From the NCBI RefSeq assembly GCF_017086365.1, contig NZ_CP070969.1:3658001-3722000 (forward strand): DNA of 64,000 bases, in the 5' to 3' direction. The position numbers were made by a program, and so were the translations under genes. Of the stretch, positions 36,405 through 45,119 are shown piece after piece (within the stretch, counting starts at the first letter, position 1; each line of letters begins with the position of its first letter). Below the pieces are notes generated by a model. That model was given only the letters and a program-made list of their open reading frames with translations, was not told the DNA's origin and did not search any database. This DNA is from Paenibacillus tianjinensis. Lineage in GTDB: Bacteria; Bacillota; Bacilli; Paenibacillales; Paenibacillaceae.

Positions 36405-36872
36405 CTAAATAGAAGTCATGATGAAGTTAGTTACTTCAATCTGGGTCAGCTTGCCTTCTGTCAAGGTCTTGTTAATCAGATTTACCAATTTGCTGCTCAG
36501 CTGATCCTTGCCGTTCGCCCCGTTAAGTTCCTCCGGCTTGGTATCGGCAAGCGTCTTGATAATCAGCGGCTTAATCTTGATATCCTTGATCTTTTCGAAT
36601 TCCTCCTTGGACTTAACAGCATCCAGCTGGAACGCGAAATTTATTAAAACGATATAATCGGGGTCGGCAAGATTAGTTTTGATGTCGGTGATTTCCGTCG
36701 TCAGCTCAACGATTTCATCAGCGCTAAGACTTTTGGCTTCCACATTCTGGACAGCCGCATTCACATCATTAGTATCGCTCGGAAAAATCTTATCCATTAG
36801 TAAAAATGCGGCAACTACAATAAGTGTAATCGCCAGTAAAATCGTAATGAGCCACGGCAGCATCTTTTTCAT
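36405..36872 (-). CDS. fliL: Flagellar basal body-associated protein FliL
   Basis: 155 residues with one N-terminal membrane helix (LPWLITILLAITLIVVAAFL) and a periplasm-facing domain with LTTEITDIKTNLADPDYIVL. FliL supports stator function at the motor. It overlaps flbD by four bases. Confidence 0.92.
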   Translation of the reverse strand: MKKMLPWLITILLAITLIVVAAFLLMDKIFPSDTNDVNAAVQNVEAKSLSADEIVELTTEITDIKTNLADPDYIVLINFAFQLDAVKSKEEFEKIKDIKIKPLIIKTLADTKPEELNGANGKDQLSSKLVNLINKTLTEGKLTQIEVTNFIMTSI

Positions 36873-37093
36873 GAAAGCTCCTCCATTGATTGGACTTTAA
36901 TGGTGGCAGCATATGTGCCTATGTCCCTGTTATAATCCCGAATCTTACTGATTACCTCATCGGCTTTTTCAAGCACGATCAATCTTTTGCCTGTTACAAG
37001 TGTTATATAAGTATCTGGACTTTCTTCCACCATTTCTACGAGCAGGGCATTAAGCCACATGGGCGCCCCGTTCAATCTTGTTACCGAAATCAT
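36869..37093 (-). CDS. flbD: FlbD/SwrD family flagellar protein
   Basis: 74 residues. The sequence MISVTRLNGAPMWLNALLVE and ITLVTGKRLIVLEKADEV matches the FlbD family, whose Bacillus member SwrD increases flagellar motor power. AAGGAGG lies upstream. It is located between the hook gene and fliL, as in Bacillus. Confidence 0.92.
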   Translation of the reverse strand: MISVTRLNGAPMWLNALLVEMVEESPDTYITLVTGKRLIVLEKADEVISKIRDYNRDIGTYAATIKVQSMEELS

Positions 37094-37115
37094 AACAGGC
37101 CTCCTTACAATAAAT

Positions 37116-37135
37116 AGGGGGAGGAGTTCCCCCCC
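37116..37135 (-). terminator. Small GC hairpin between the hook gene and flbD
   Basis: GGGGG pairs with CCCCC around a loop of about nine bases, followed by TATTTATTG. It lies 25 bases after the hook gene stop. It may weaken transcription downstream or protect the mRNA 3' end; it is not a strong terminator. Confidence 0.3.
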
Positions 37136-37159
37136 ATGACTTGATTAATGGTCAGAAAA

Positions 37160-37978
37160 TTAACGCTTCAGATTAACAACTTCCTGGAGCACTTCATCGG
37201 AAGTGGTAATAATCCGTGAATTCGCCTGGAAGCCACGCTGGGAAACGATCATTTCAGTGAACTCGCCGGTCAAATCAACGTTTGACATTTCCAGCTGGCC
37301 CGCCACAATAGCCCCAGTACCTACTTCTGTATTGTTGGCTGTTGTAGGTGTAAGCTCGCCATCAGCATTGGCATTGAGCGTCATGCGGAACAGATTGCCC
37401 CCGATTTTCTCAAGGCCCTGCGGATTGCTTACTTTAGCTACAGCGATTTGCGCACCGGCTTCAGTCGTTCCGTCTGCCATAGTCTGTACAATGGTGCCGT
37501 TGCTGGAAATTGAGAATGCTGTTACATCCTCACCCAATTGAATGGATTCACCATCAGCATTCAGTACATGCAGTCCGTCAGAGGTGATAAGGTTGCGGCT
37601 TGCATCCATATGAAAATCCCCGGCACGGGTCAGGAACGGTGTTTCCTGATCATCCGAAAGCTTAACCAGAAAGAACCCGTCACCGTCAATCCGCAGATCA
37701 GTTGGGTTGTTTGTAGTCATTGCACTTCCTGCCAAATGCAAAGTATCCACAGATCCAATACTTACACCGAGGCCGATTTGTTTAGCATTCACCCCGCCTT
37801 GTCCGCCATCCACCGGTGCAGAAACACCGGATACCGTCTGGCTCATAATGTCTTTGAACATTACACGGCCGGATTTGAAACCGATCGTATTTACGTTGGC
37901 AATGTTGTTACCGATAACATCCAGTTTCGTTTGGAAACCGCGCATACCTGAAACTCCTGAATACATTGATCTTAACAT
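37160..37978 (-). CDS. flgE: Flagellar hook/rod protein of the FlgE/FlgG family
   Basis: 272 residues. The N-terminal rod signature MLRSMYSGVSGMRGFQTKLD and IGNNIANVNTIGFKSGRVMF and the C-terminal EFTEMIVSQRGFQANSRI are intact. Short FlgE/FlgG proteins at this position form the hook in Bacillus; sequence alone does not fully separate hook from distal rod. ATG at 37978 with GGGAGGG upstream. Confidence 0.9.
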   Translation of the reverse strand: MLRSMYSGVSGMRGFQTKLDVIGNNIANVNTIGFKSGRVMFKDIMSQTVSGVSAPVDGGQGGVNAKQIGLGVSIGSVDTLHLAGSAMTTNNPTDLRIDGDGFFLVKLSDDQETPFLTRAGDFHMDASRNLITSDGLHVLNADGESIQLGEDVTAFSISSNGTIVQTMADGTTEAGAQIAVAKVSNPQGLEKIGGNLFRMTLNANADGELTPTTANNTEVGTGAIVAGQLEMSNVDLTGEFTEMIVSQRGFQANSRIITTSDEVLQEVVNLKR

Positions 37979-38101
37979 TGTTAAAGCCCTCCCAGATTGT
38001 AGAGTCCAAAGACTCTTCATTTAGTATAATAATTGTTCTTTGAGCTATGGCCGCGTCAGTCGGTCGGCGGTCATTCCGGCTCTCCGGTTAGGACCGGCCG
38101 G

Positions 38102-38485
38102 TTAAGAAATAATAACTGCACTATCAATTTGCGTAAAAACATTATCCTTCATCGAACTTCCATCCATTGCTGTCACTACGGTGCGGTTTGGCACACTTAC
38201 AATTAAGGCCATGTCCTTCAATAAAATCAAAGATTCCTTACTGCCTTTGGCAGCTGCCTTGTCCACTGCGGACGAAATCTGATCCAATTGCCTGCTTCCA
38301 AGTTCTATTCCCCGTTGCTCCAGGCGTTTGGCAGCGTGATTGCTGAACTTAAGCATATTCTTTTGCAGCACGCTCTCGAATGACGCTTCTGCAGCAGCAG
38401 AGTTTTTAGCTGCCTGTGTTCTCTGCAGCACTTGTGGATGAACACTTGCGGGATATAACTGGCCTATAGTCAGCCGGTCACTCAT
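38102..38485 (-). CDS. Flagellar operon protein, TIGR02530 type
   Basis: 127 residues. FSNHAAKRLEQRGIELGSRQ, AKGSKESLILLKDMALIVSV and NRTVVTAMDG match the family found after flgD in many Firmicutes flagellar operons. No membrane helix. Its role is unknown; a hook-assembly or export-related role is suggested by location. ATGA overlap with flgD. Confidence 0.88.
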   Translation of the reverse strand: MSDRLTIGQLYPASVHPQVLQRTQAAKNSAAAEASFESVLQKNMLKFSNHAAKRLEQRGIELGSRQLDQISSAVDKAAAKGSKESLILLKDMALIVSVPNRTVVTAMDGSSMKDNVFTQIDSAVIIS

Positions 38486-38976
38486 GTCGTCACCCCGCTC
38501 TCCCCACCATTTGCAGATGTCTCACTGTCACTGACGATATCAGCTTTAGGAGCAGCATTTTGAATCTGTGTAATATCAGTCAATGCAATACGTTCACTGC
38601 CTACTACAGCATATTGCACACCACTACTCACTACGATCGATTCGACATTCCCTGTCTTCGGCTGCTCTGTTGCAGCATCTGTCCAAGTGATATCCTTACC
38701 AATCAAACCGGATACTGAGCCCAGGGACTGATTCAACGCTGTCAGTTGGGTCGAAATATTCATAAGCTGTTCAACGGATGAAAATTGAGCCATCTGAGCA
38801 ATAAATTCCTTATCCTCCATCGGCTGCATAGGATCCTGATTCTGCAGCTGTGTGATCAGTATTTTCAGGAACTGGTCCTTGCCTAGCGTGGAGTTGCCGG
38901 TTGTTTTGGATGTTGCCGAACTATTAGACACGTAATTCCATTGTTCACTGTTTGACACTGGATTTGTCGTTGCCAT
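38482..38976 (-). CDS. flgD: Flagellar hook capping protein FlgD
   Basis: 164 residues. The N-terminal conserved motif LGKDQFLKILITQLQNQDPM followed by MEDKEFIAQMAQFSSVEQLM defines FlgD, the scaffold cap for hook polymerisation. The C-terminal part is short compared with Gram-negative FlgD. It is between fliK and the TIGR02530 gene. Confidence 0.95.
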   Translation of the reverse strand: MATTNPVSNSEQWNYVSNSSATSKTTGNSTLGKDQFLKILITQLQNQDPMQPMEDKEFIAQMAQFSSVEQLMNISTQLTALNQSLGSVSGLIGKDITWTDAATEQPKTGNVESIVVSSGVQYAVVGSERIALTDITQIQNAAPKADIVSDSETSANGGESGVTT

Positions 38977-39002
38977 TTCATTTCACCTCGCTTTTCATAG
39001 AA

Positions 39003-40514
39003 CTAAGCCTTGGCTGAGAAACTTCCTTCTTGGTTTGGATTGCTTTGTTTGGTCTCTGCAACCCAGTCCTTCCATTCACCATTCAGTTCTGCTGCAAGTA
39101 CCGCATCTCCGGCTTCCTCACGTCGCTCCTTGGAACGACCGCCCTGCTGTCCGCTCGAACCCGGCTGCCTTCCTTGCTGTCCATTAAACTGCGAGAAAAG
39201 CGGTGTATTATTCTGTGTAACCTCCAGCTTCTCTACTTGAATTCCCTGAGACTGAAGCGCTGCCCGCAATTGACTCATCTGCTGTTCCAGCATATCCTTG
39301 GCGCCAGAATGCGCAGTATTAAATTGAGCAATCAGATTTCCGTTTTGCATCGTAATTTTAACATCGACTTGTCCCAGATTTTCCGGGAACAAAGTGATCG
39401 TTGCTTCTGCTACTCCGCCTTTTTTGACGATTTCCAGCTTGCCGGTAATAAAAGTATCCATTTGCTGCGCAAATTGGCTAACCGGTACCGGAGCTGATTC
39501 AGCCTTCAATGGTGCTGCAATACCGTCTCTGATCGACAATTGACCGGCAGTCACAATGTCATGACTTCCTTCAGCTGCCTTCACTTCAGGAAGCGGCTCT
39601 TCTGTGGAAGCTGATTTCAGTGGTTCAGCAGAGGCTGCTGGTTTGGTAACCTGTGTAGCGATCACGTCTGCACTGGCCTCTTCTACTGCAGTTGCAGCAG
39701 AAGCATCAGCTGCTGTTTGGGTCGTTGAAGTAACAGTTGAAGGTTTAACAAGTACTGGGACTGTTGCATCAGTAGCATTCGATTTAATACTGCCTTCTGT
39801 TCCGGCAGGCTGTTTAGCCGAAGCTGCTGCTGTGTCCGTAATATTTGTTCCTCTAGCTTTCACTTTGTTGTTCTCAGGATTTACTACCTCAGCCATGATG
39901 GCCGAGAACTGGTTGAGAAGTTCAGCCCCTTTAACGGCTGAGGCTTCCTTTCCCTTAGCTGCCGCATCCTTAATCAGGCCGACAAGACTGTTAAGCTCAT
40001 CCTGAACGGCAAAACGTATCGTCTCAGGATTCTGGGCAAGCGGCGACAACACTGCTGCCGCATCCGTATTGCCTTCGCTCCCGCTGGACTCTCCTGCAGC
40101 ATTACTGCCAGTTAACAGAGCAGAAACTTGAAGCAGCCATCCTTGAAGAGCTGCCAACAATGCAGGGTCAGCGCTAATGTTCTCATCCAGCTTTTCAACA
40201 TCTTCTGTAAGACCTTTTAATAGATCTGCACTTTGGACGTTTGCAGCATCACCTGTTTCTCCACCTGTAGTCTGTACAGCATTCATTAGCCCCTGAAGCA
40301 GCGATGCCAGATTGCCAAGCAGCGGTGTCTCTGCCCCCTTTGGTATGCTTCCTCCCATGGTCTGTACAAGCGTCTGGGCAAAAGGCAATGCTGTTGGCCC
40401 GCCACCTGCAGCCGCAGCAGTTCCAACAGCAGTAGTTGTTCCGCCAACCGTTGCAGATGTGCCATTTGTCGGTACCGTATTTCCGCCGGATAGTGATGAT
40501 AAAACTAAACTCAT
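39003..40514 (-). CDS. fliK: Flagellar hook-length control protein FliK
   Basis: 503 residues. The first 350 residues are low-complexity and Ala/Thr/Ser-rich, expected for the ruler part. The C-terminal Flg_hook domain reads VAEATITLFPENLGQVDVKI, LIAQFNTAHSGAKDMLEQQM and LRAALQSQGIQVEKLEVTQ. It stops hook growth and triggers the FlhB switch. Confidence 0.95.
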   Translation of the reverse strand: MSLVLSSLSGGNTVPTNGTSATVGGTTTAVGTAAAAGGGPTALPFAQTLVQTMGGSIPKGAETPLLGNLASLLQGLMNAVQTTGGETGDAANVQSADLLKGLTEDVEKLDENISADPALLAALQGWLLQVSALLTGSNAAGESSGSEGNTDAAAVLSPLAQNPETIRFAVQDELNSLVGLIKDAAAKGKEASAVKGAELLNQFSAIMAEVVNPENNKVKARGTNITDTAAASAKQPAGTEGSIKSNATDATVPVLVKPSTVTSTTQTAADASAATAVEEASADVIATQVTKPAASAEPLKSASTEEPLPEVKAAEGSHDIVTAGQLSIRDGIAAPLKAESAPVPVSQFAQQMDTFITGKLEIVKKGGVAEATITLFPENLGQVDVKITMQNGNLIAQFNTAHSGAKDMLEQQMSQLRAALQSQGIQVEKLEVTQNNTPLFSQFNGQQGRQPGSSGQQGGRSKERREEAGDAVLAAELNGEWKDWVAETKQSNPNQEGSFSAKA

Positions 40515-40538
40515 TTATTTTTCACCTCCTCTCAAGTC

Positions 40539-41483
40539 TTATTTACCGCCCATAAGACGATTTACAATTTTGGCACTCAGCGTGCTGTCGTTTTTGGTGA
40601 TTTCACCCAATATCGAGGATCTCACACTATCACTAACCGTATTCAGGATCGTGATTACCTTATCCGGGCTAATCGTATACATCGAACCTAACAGAGTGGC
40701 TGCGTCAGCTGCAGGCATCGTGGTAAAGGTCTGACTGAGTTCATCTTGATTCAAGTTGCCGGCAGCTGATGCTGCAGGTGTATCTGTCTGACTTTGCTTA
40801 AGTCGCGATTGAAGGGCTGCAATAGCCATATCGGTAGAATTCGTCGTTTCTTTTAGCTTTACCGACACTTCAGCAGCCTTTTTAGGATCCATTTTTTCGA
40901 GGATTGCCGTTTTGCTGGTATTATTCATTGCACTAAATATCTGAACCATTTCATCTGCAGTCAAATTTTCCATAATCGGTGCCGCTTTGGAAGCCTTCAT
41001 TCCCGCGTAAAGCTTGGCTAACTCGGTCACTTTCTCCTGATAAGGATCCACTGTTTCCTCAGTGCTAGCCGCCGCAGCTGCCTCTTCTGTCATGGTGTCA
41101 ATCTGCTTCTGTAGCGCTTCTAGCCGGGTTTGCTGTGCAGTTTTGTCTTCATTAGCCTGCTTCAGCTGGGCTTCCTGTGCAGCAAGCTGGGCTTTCAGCT
41201 CTTTAATCGTTGATTCTGAGCTTGCAGCCTGTTCTTCGCTTTGTGCTGCCTCATCATCTGGGGATTCACTGGCCGGATCAGCAGCCGGATCAGGAACCCA
41301 TTTATCCACGACTGGGATCTTATTTGCGATTTCCAGGACGTTGTTACGGATGTCCATATTAAAAAGAGTCAGTAATACACCAAGCAGTACAAGTGTAAAT
41401 ATGATAGGTATCATCAGAAATAAAAAACGCTCGAATTTGCCTGCTGACTCTTCATTTTCAAGTTCTATATCATTTTTAGCCAC
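40539..41483 (-). CDS. MotE/YlxF-like flagellar protein
   Basis: 314 residues. One N-terminal membrane helix (FLFLMIPIIFTLVLLGVLLT), an acidic stretch, a coiled coil at about 90-145, and an MgtE-N-like repeat region (AGMKASKAAPIMENLTADEM, AILEKMDPKKAAEVSVKLKE). It matches the YlxF/MotE family located between fliJ and fliK. In Gram-negatives MotE stabilises the stator protein MotC; the Firmicute role is not settled. Confidence 0.85.
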   Translation of the reverse strand: MAKNDIELENEESAGKFERFLFLMIPIIFTLVLLGVLLTLFNMDIRNNVLEIANKIPVVDKWVPDPAADPASESPDDEAAQSEEQAASSESTIKELKAQLAAQEAQLKQANEDKTAQQTRLEALQKQIDTMTEEAAAAASTEETVDPYQEKVTELAKLYAGMKASKAAPIMENLTADEMVQIFSAMNNTSKTAILEKMDPKKAAEVSVKLKETTNSTDMAIAALQSRLKQSQTDTPAASAAGNLNQDELSQTFTTMPAADAATLLGSMYTISPDKVITILNTVSDSVRSSILGEITKNDSTLSAKIVNRLMGGK

Positions 41484-41501
41484 TAGCGGAAACCTCCCGG
41501 G

Positions 41502-41945
41502 TTAGAGGGATTTCATCGCGAAGCGGACGGTAGCCATCTCATCCAGTTCGTTTTGTTCCCGTAAAATCATATTCTGCTGAAAAAGCGTCTGTGCTTTGTC
41601 TTTGGCCTTCAGCCAAACCTTCTCATCCAATACTTTTGTGCTGAGCTGGTCCTGTTTATGCTGGACTTCCTGATGCGCGCGTTTGATGTCAGCGTGCTTG
41701 CGGGCAATACAGTGGTCCAAATGCTCCAAATAATTCTGCATCTCAATGATCTTAGCCATTGGCGTTTTTTGCTCCGCCGCACTTTGCAGCGACAGCATCA
41801 GTGAATTCCGCTGAGCCAGCAATTCATCAAGGCTTTTCTCCTGGGCTTGCAGTTCTCCGAGCGCGCTTGAGAGCATCCACTCTGCCTGTGTTTTCTCGTT
41901 GCCTTTCAAGTCCACAACTTTTTGAAAAGTATAATGGAACCTCAT
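41502..41945 (-). CDS. fliJ: Flagellar export protein FliJ
   Basis: 147 residues, almost all coiled coil (MRFHYTFQKVVDLKGNEKTQ; LAQRNSLMLSLQSAAEQKT). FliJ couples the FliI ATPase to the export gate. ATG at 41945, with GAGGAG ten bases upstream at the fliI end. Confidence 0.94.
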   Translation of the reverse strand: MRFHYTFQKVVDLKGNEKTQAEWMLSSALGELQAQEKSLDELLAQRNSLMLSLQSAAEQKTPMAKIIEMQNYLEHLDHCIARKHADIKRAHQEVQHKQDQLSTKVLDEKVWLKAKDKAQTLFQQNMILREQNELDEMATVRFAMKSL

Positions 41946-41951
41946 TGCCAA

Positions 41952-43277
41952 TCAACTCCTCGAGAACTGTGAAATTAGAGCTTGCTGAACTTCTGCCAGG
42001 GTTACTTTCTCGTTCACTTTTTGCTTGGTGAAATCCCATATGCTGTCAATGTAGTGCATGGACTCATCAATCTGGGCATTCGAACCTCGCTGATAGGCTC
42101 CGATATTTATCAAGTCTTCCGAATCCTTGTATACCGCCATAAGCCTCTTTACATTCTCAGCAGCCGCAATCTGCTCCTCTGGAGCAATATCCTTCATTAC
42201 ACGGCTGATGCTGGCAAGCACATCAATCGCCGGGAAATGGCCTTTGTTAGCAATATTACGGTTTAGCACAATATGCCCGTCCAAAATCCCCCGCACAGCA
42301 TCGGCGATTGGCTCATTCATATCATCACCGTCAACCAACACTGTATAAAATGCGGTAATGGAGCCCGTCGGCCCGGTTCCCGCCCTTTCAAGCAGCTTAG
42401 GCAAACTAGCAAATACGGATGGTGTGTAACCTCTCATCGCCGGCGGTTCTCCAACCGCAAGTCCAACCTCGCGCTGGGCCATTGCATAACGTGTGACAGA
42501 ATCCATCATCAGCATGACATTTAAGCCCCGGTCACGGAAATACTCTGCTATCGTTGTTGCTATCAGTGCACCCTTGATCCGGATTAATGCCGGCTGGTCT
42601 GAGGTTGCGACAACGACTACGGAACGCTGCAGTCCTTCAGGCCCTAAATCACGTTCGATAAAATCCAAAACCTCTCTGCCGCGTTCACCAATCAGCGCAA
42701 TCACATTGACATCTGCCGAAGTATTTCGGGCAATCATTCCCATAAGGGTACTTTTGCCAACCCCGGATCCGGCAAAGATCCCAACCCGCTGCCCCTTGCC
42801 GATTGTCAGGAGTCCGTCTATGGCTCTGACTCCAATACTGATAGGCTCGTGTACACGAGGACGATTTAGTGGATTAGAAGGGATATTAAAGGTTGAGCTG
42901 TGCGGCATCCGCGCGGGAATTAGTGATCCGTCCAGCGGCTGGCCCAATCCGTCCAGCACCTTGCCAAGCAGTTCTGAACCCACCTGAACACTTAGCGGTT
43001 TACCCGTCCCAACCACATCGCAGCCCGGCCCAATCGCCTGCAGTTCACCAAGCGGCATCAGCAGCACCTTATTGTCCCGGAAACCTACAACTTCAGCCTG
43101 GAGCGGCTTGTTGCCTTTTGCAGGATAGATATAGCATACATCTCCAATGCTGGCATCCGGCCCTTCTGACTCGACCATCAGTCCGATAACCTGGGTAACC
43201 TTCCCGTTGATTCTAACCGGGTCGAAATTACGCAGTTGTTCTTTATATCGTCTACTGTCAAGCATCGCCTTCCCCAT
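41952..43277 (-). CDS. fliI: Flagellar export ATPase FliI
   Basis: 441 residues. F1-beta-like ATPase that drives early steps of flagellar export. Walker A AGSGVGKST at 169-177, ALIGERGREVLDF, MMDSVTRYAMAQREVGLA, and the arginine-finger region are intact. The ATG at 43277 has GAGGAG seven bases upstream and overlaps fliH by 20 bases; a second ATG at 43265 is possible. Confidence 0.97.
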   Translation of the reverse strand: MGKAMLDSRRYKEQLRNFDPVRINGKVTQVIGLMVESEGPDASIGDVCYIYPAKGNKPLQAEVVGFRDNKVLLMPLGELQAIGPGCDVVGTGKPLSVQVGSELLGKVLDGLGQPLDGSLIPARMPHSSTFNIPSNPLNRPRVHEPISIGVRAIDGLLTIGKGQRVGIFAGSGVGKSTLMGMIARNTSADVNVIALIGERGREVLDFIERDLGPEGLQRSVVVVATSDQPALIRIKGALIATTIAEYFRDRGLNVMLMMDSVTRYAMAQREVGLAVGEPPAMRGYTPSVFASLPKLLERAGTGPTGSITAFYTVLVDGDDMNEPIADAVRGILDGHIVLNRNIANKGHFPAIDVLASISRVMKDIAPEEQIAAAENVKRLMAVYKDSEDLINIGAYQRGSNAQIDESMHYIDSIWDFTKQKVNEKVTLAEVQQALISQFSRS

Positions 43278-44106
43278 TTCTGTGCTCCTCGGTGTCCAAT
43301 GCGATTCTTACCAGCTCTTTTTTGATTTCAGCAAGCTGGGTGTCAATCCGGGCATCAATGCTGCCAAAGGAAGAACGGACCACACATCCCAGATCTTTGA
43401 CTGTCGAATCGGGCAGGATTTGCAGCTCTGCCTGAGAGTCCACCGCCAGCGACAGCTCCTCTCTCGCCGAGTTAACAAAAGCAAACTGAGCAGGTGATAC
43501 GCACAAGGAGATTAATCCCTGCTCCCTTTTACGTGCCAGATTTTTACGAATCAGATCCATGGCAAACTGCGGTTCAACCGTCAGCTGCTTGTCCACGATT
43601 TTTTCTGCGATTCCACAGCTTAACTCCACCAGAAAAGGTTCGGCTTCCTGAATAATTACATCTCTTGCCCGGTATGCTTCCTGAAGCACATTCCGCGCCT
43701 CTTCCATCATCTCGGCCATTTTTTGCGCCATATCATGTTCTGCCTGTGTCAGGCCTTCCTGATATCCTTGCTGGAACGCCTCGGATTTGACGGCCTCGAC
43801 CAGATGTTCATCCTGCTCTCTGCGCTGCCGCCACCATTCCTCTGCTTCCGTCCGTGCCGATTCCACAATATTCTCAGCTTCCTGCGATGCGTTCCGGACC
43901 TGACCTTCAGCGAATTCCTGGGCATCCTTCAGCATTTGCCTGCGGGTTTGCTCTGCCTCTTCACGGGCGGGATCATGATAATGAACGTCACCTACCGCAT
44001 CTTCTGCAACAGGTTCTTCAGTCAGGCCGGCATGCTGCCTGGCCTGCTCCAACCGTTTAAGCACATCTACCGGAACATATTGGGAGTGTTTAATCAGCCT
44101 AGACAA
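43258..44106 (-). CDS. fliH: Flagellar export ATPase regulator FliH
   Basis: 282 residues. An extended Glu/Ala/Gln-rich coiled coil (about 50-160) precedes a C-terminal domain with AEKIVDKQLTVEPQFAMDLI and SFGSIDARIDTQLAEIKKEL. FliH dimers bind and restrain FliI. It overlaps both fliG and fliI. Confidence 0.94.
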   Translation of the reverse strand: MSRLIKHSQYVPVDVLKRLEQARQHAGLTEEPVAEDAVGDVHYHDPAREEAEQTRRQMLKDAQEFAEGQVRNASQEAENIVESARTEAEEWWRQRREQDEHLVEAVKSEAFQQGYQEGLTQAEHDMAQKMAEMMEEARNVLQEAYRARDVIIQEAEPFLVELSCGIAEKIVDKQLTVEPQFAMDLIRKNLARKREQGLISLCVSPAQFAFVNSAREELSLAVDSQAELQILPDSTVKDLGCVVRSSFGSIDARIDTQLAEIKKELVRIALDTEEHRNGEGDA

Positions 44107-45115
44107 TTATGTCATCTCCTCCGCCACGGGCGATGATAATTTCACCTGATTCTTCAAGTCTGCGGATCGTGCCTACAATGCGTGTCTGTGCCTCTTCAAC
44201 ATCACGCAGCCGGACAGGACCCATATATTCCATCTCTTCGCGGAAGGTTTCGGCCATCCGCTTGGACATGTTGCGGAAAATAACATCCCGCACTTCTTCG
44301 CTTGCAACCTTGAGTGCCAGCTGCAGATCCGCATTTTCGATATCTTTGATAATGCGCTGAATCGAACGATTGTCCACATTGACAATATCCTCGAACACGA
44401 ACATCCGTTTTTTGATTTCTTCGGCCAGCTCCGGATCCTGAATTTCCAGGGAATCCAATATCGTACGTTCTGTTCCGCGGTCTACACCGTTCAAGATCTG
44501 AACAATAGACTCGATACCACCGGCATTCGTGTAATCTTGCGTAACCGTCGCGGAAAGCTTTTGCTCCAATACTCGCTCAATTTGCGTAACAACCTCTGGT
44601 GAGGTGCTATCCATAATCGCAATTCTTCTGGCAACCTCTGCCTGCTTTTCCTGTGGCAGAGAAGAAAGGATCGTGGCCGCTTGTTCAAATTGCAAATAAG
44701 ATAAAACAAGTGCGATTGTCTGTACATTTTCATTCTGAATGAAGTTTAAGATCTGATTAGGATCAGCCTTACGGGCAAAGTCAAAGGGTCTAACCTGCAG
44801 CGTTGCCGTCAGCCTGTTGATAACCTCAAGCGCTTTGGCTGAACCCAGAGCCTTCTCCAGAATCTCCTTGGCATAGTTGATACCGCCTTGGGAGATATAC
44901 TCCTGAGCGAGACATATCTGGTGAAATTCGGACATGATCGACTCTTTTTCTACACTGTCCACCTTGCGGACATTAGCAATTTCCAGAGTGAGCTGTTCAA
45001 TTTCCTCGTCTCTTAGATGTTTGAATATTTGCGCCGATACCTCGGGCCCTAGTGTGATAAGCAGGATTGCCGCCTTTTGGCGGCCGCTGAGACCCTGCTG
45101 GCTAGCTTTTGCCAT
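44099..45115 (-). CDS. fliG: Flagellar motor switch protein FliG
   Basis: 338 residues. The rotor protein that contacts the stator. LSGRQKAAILLITLGPEVSA (FliF-binding N domain), NAGGIESIVQILNGVDRGTE (middle), and the C-terminal torque helix region MFVFEDIVNVDNRSIQRIIK are intact. ATG at 45115, with AGAGGTG upstream. Confidence 0.97.
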   Translation of the reverse strand: MAKASQQGLSGRQKAAILLITLGPEVSAQIFKHLRDEEIEQLTLEIANVRKVDSVEKESIMSEFHQICLAQEYISQGGINYAKEILEKALGSAKALEVINRLTATLQVRPFDFARKADPNQILNFIQNENVQTIALVLSYLQFEQAATILSSLPQEKQAEVARRIAIMDSTSPEVVTQIERVLEQKLSATVTQDYTNAGGIESIVQILNGVDRGTERTILDSLEIQDPELAEEIKKRMFVFEDIVNVDNRSIQRIIKDIENADLQLALKVASEEVRDVIFRNMSKRMAETFREEMEYMGPVRLRDVEEAQTRIVGTIRRLEESGEIIIARGGGDDIIV

Positions 45116-45119
45116 TAGT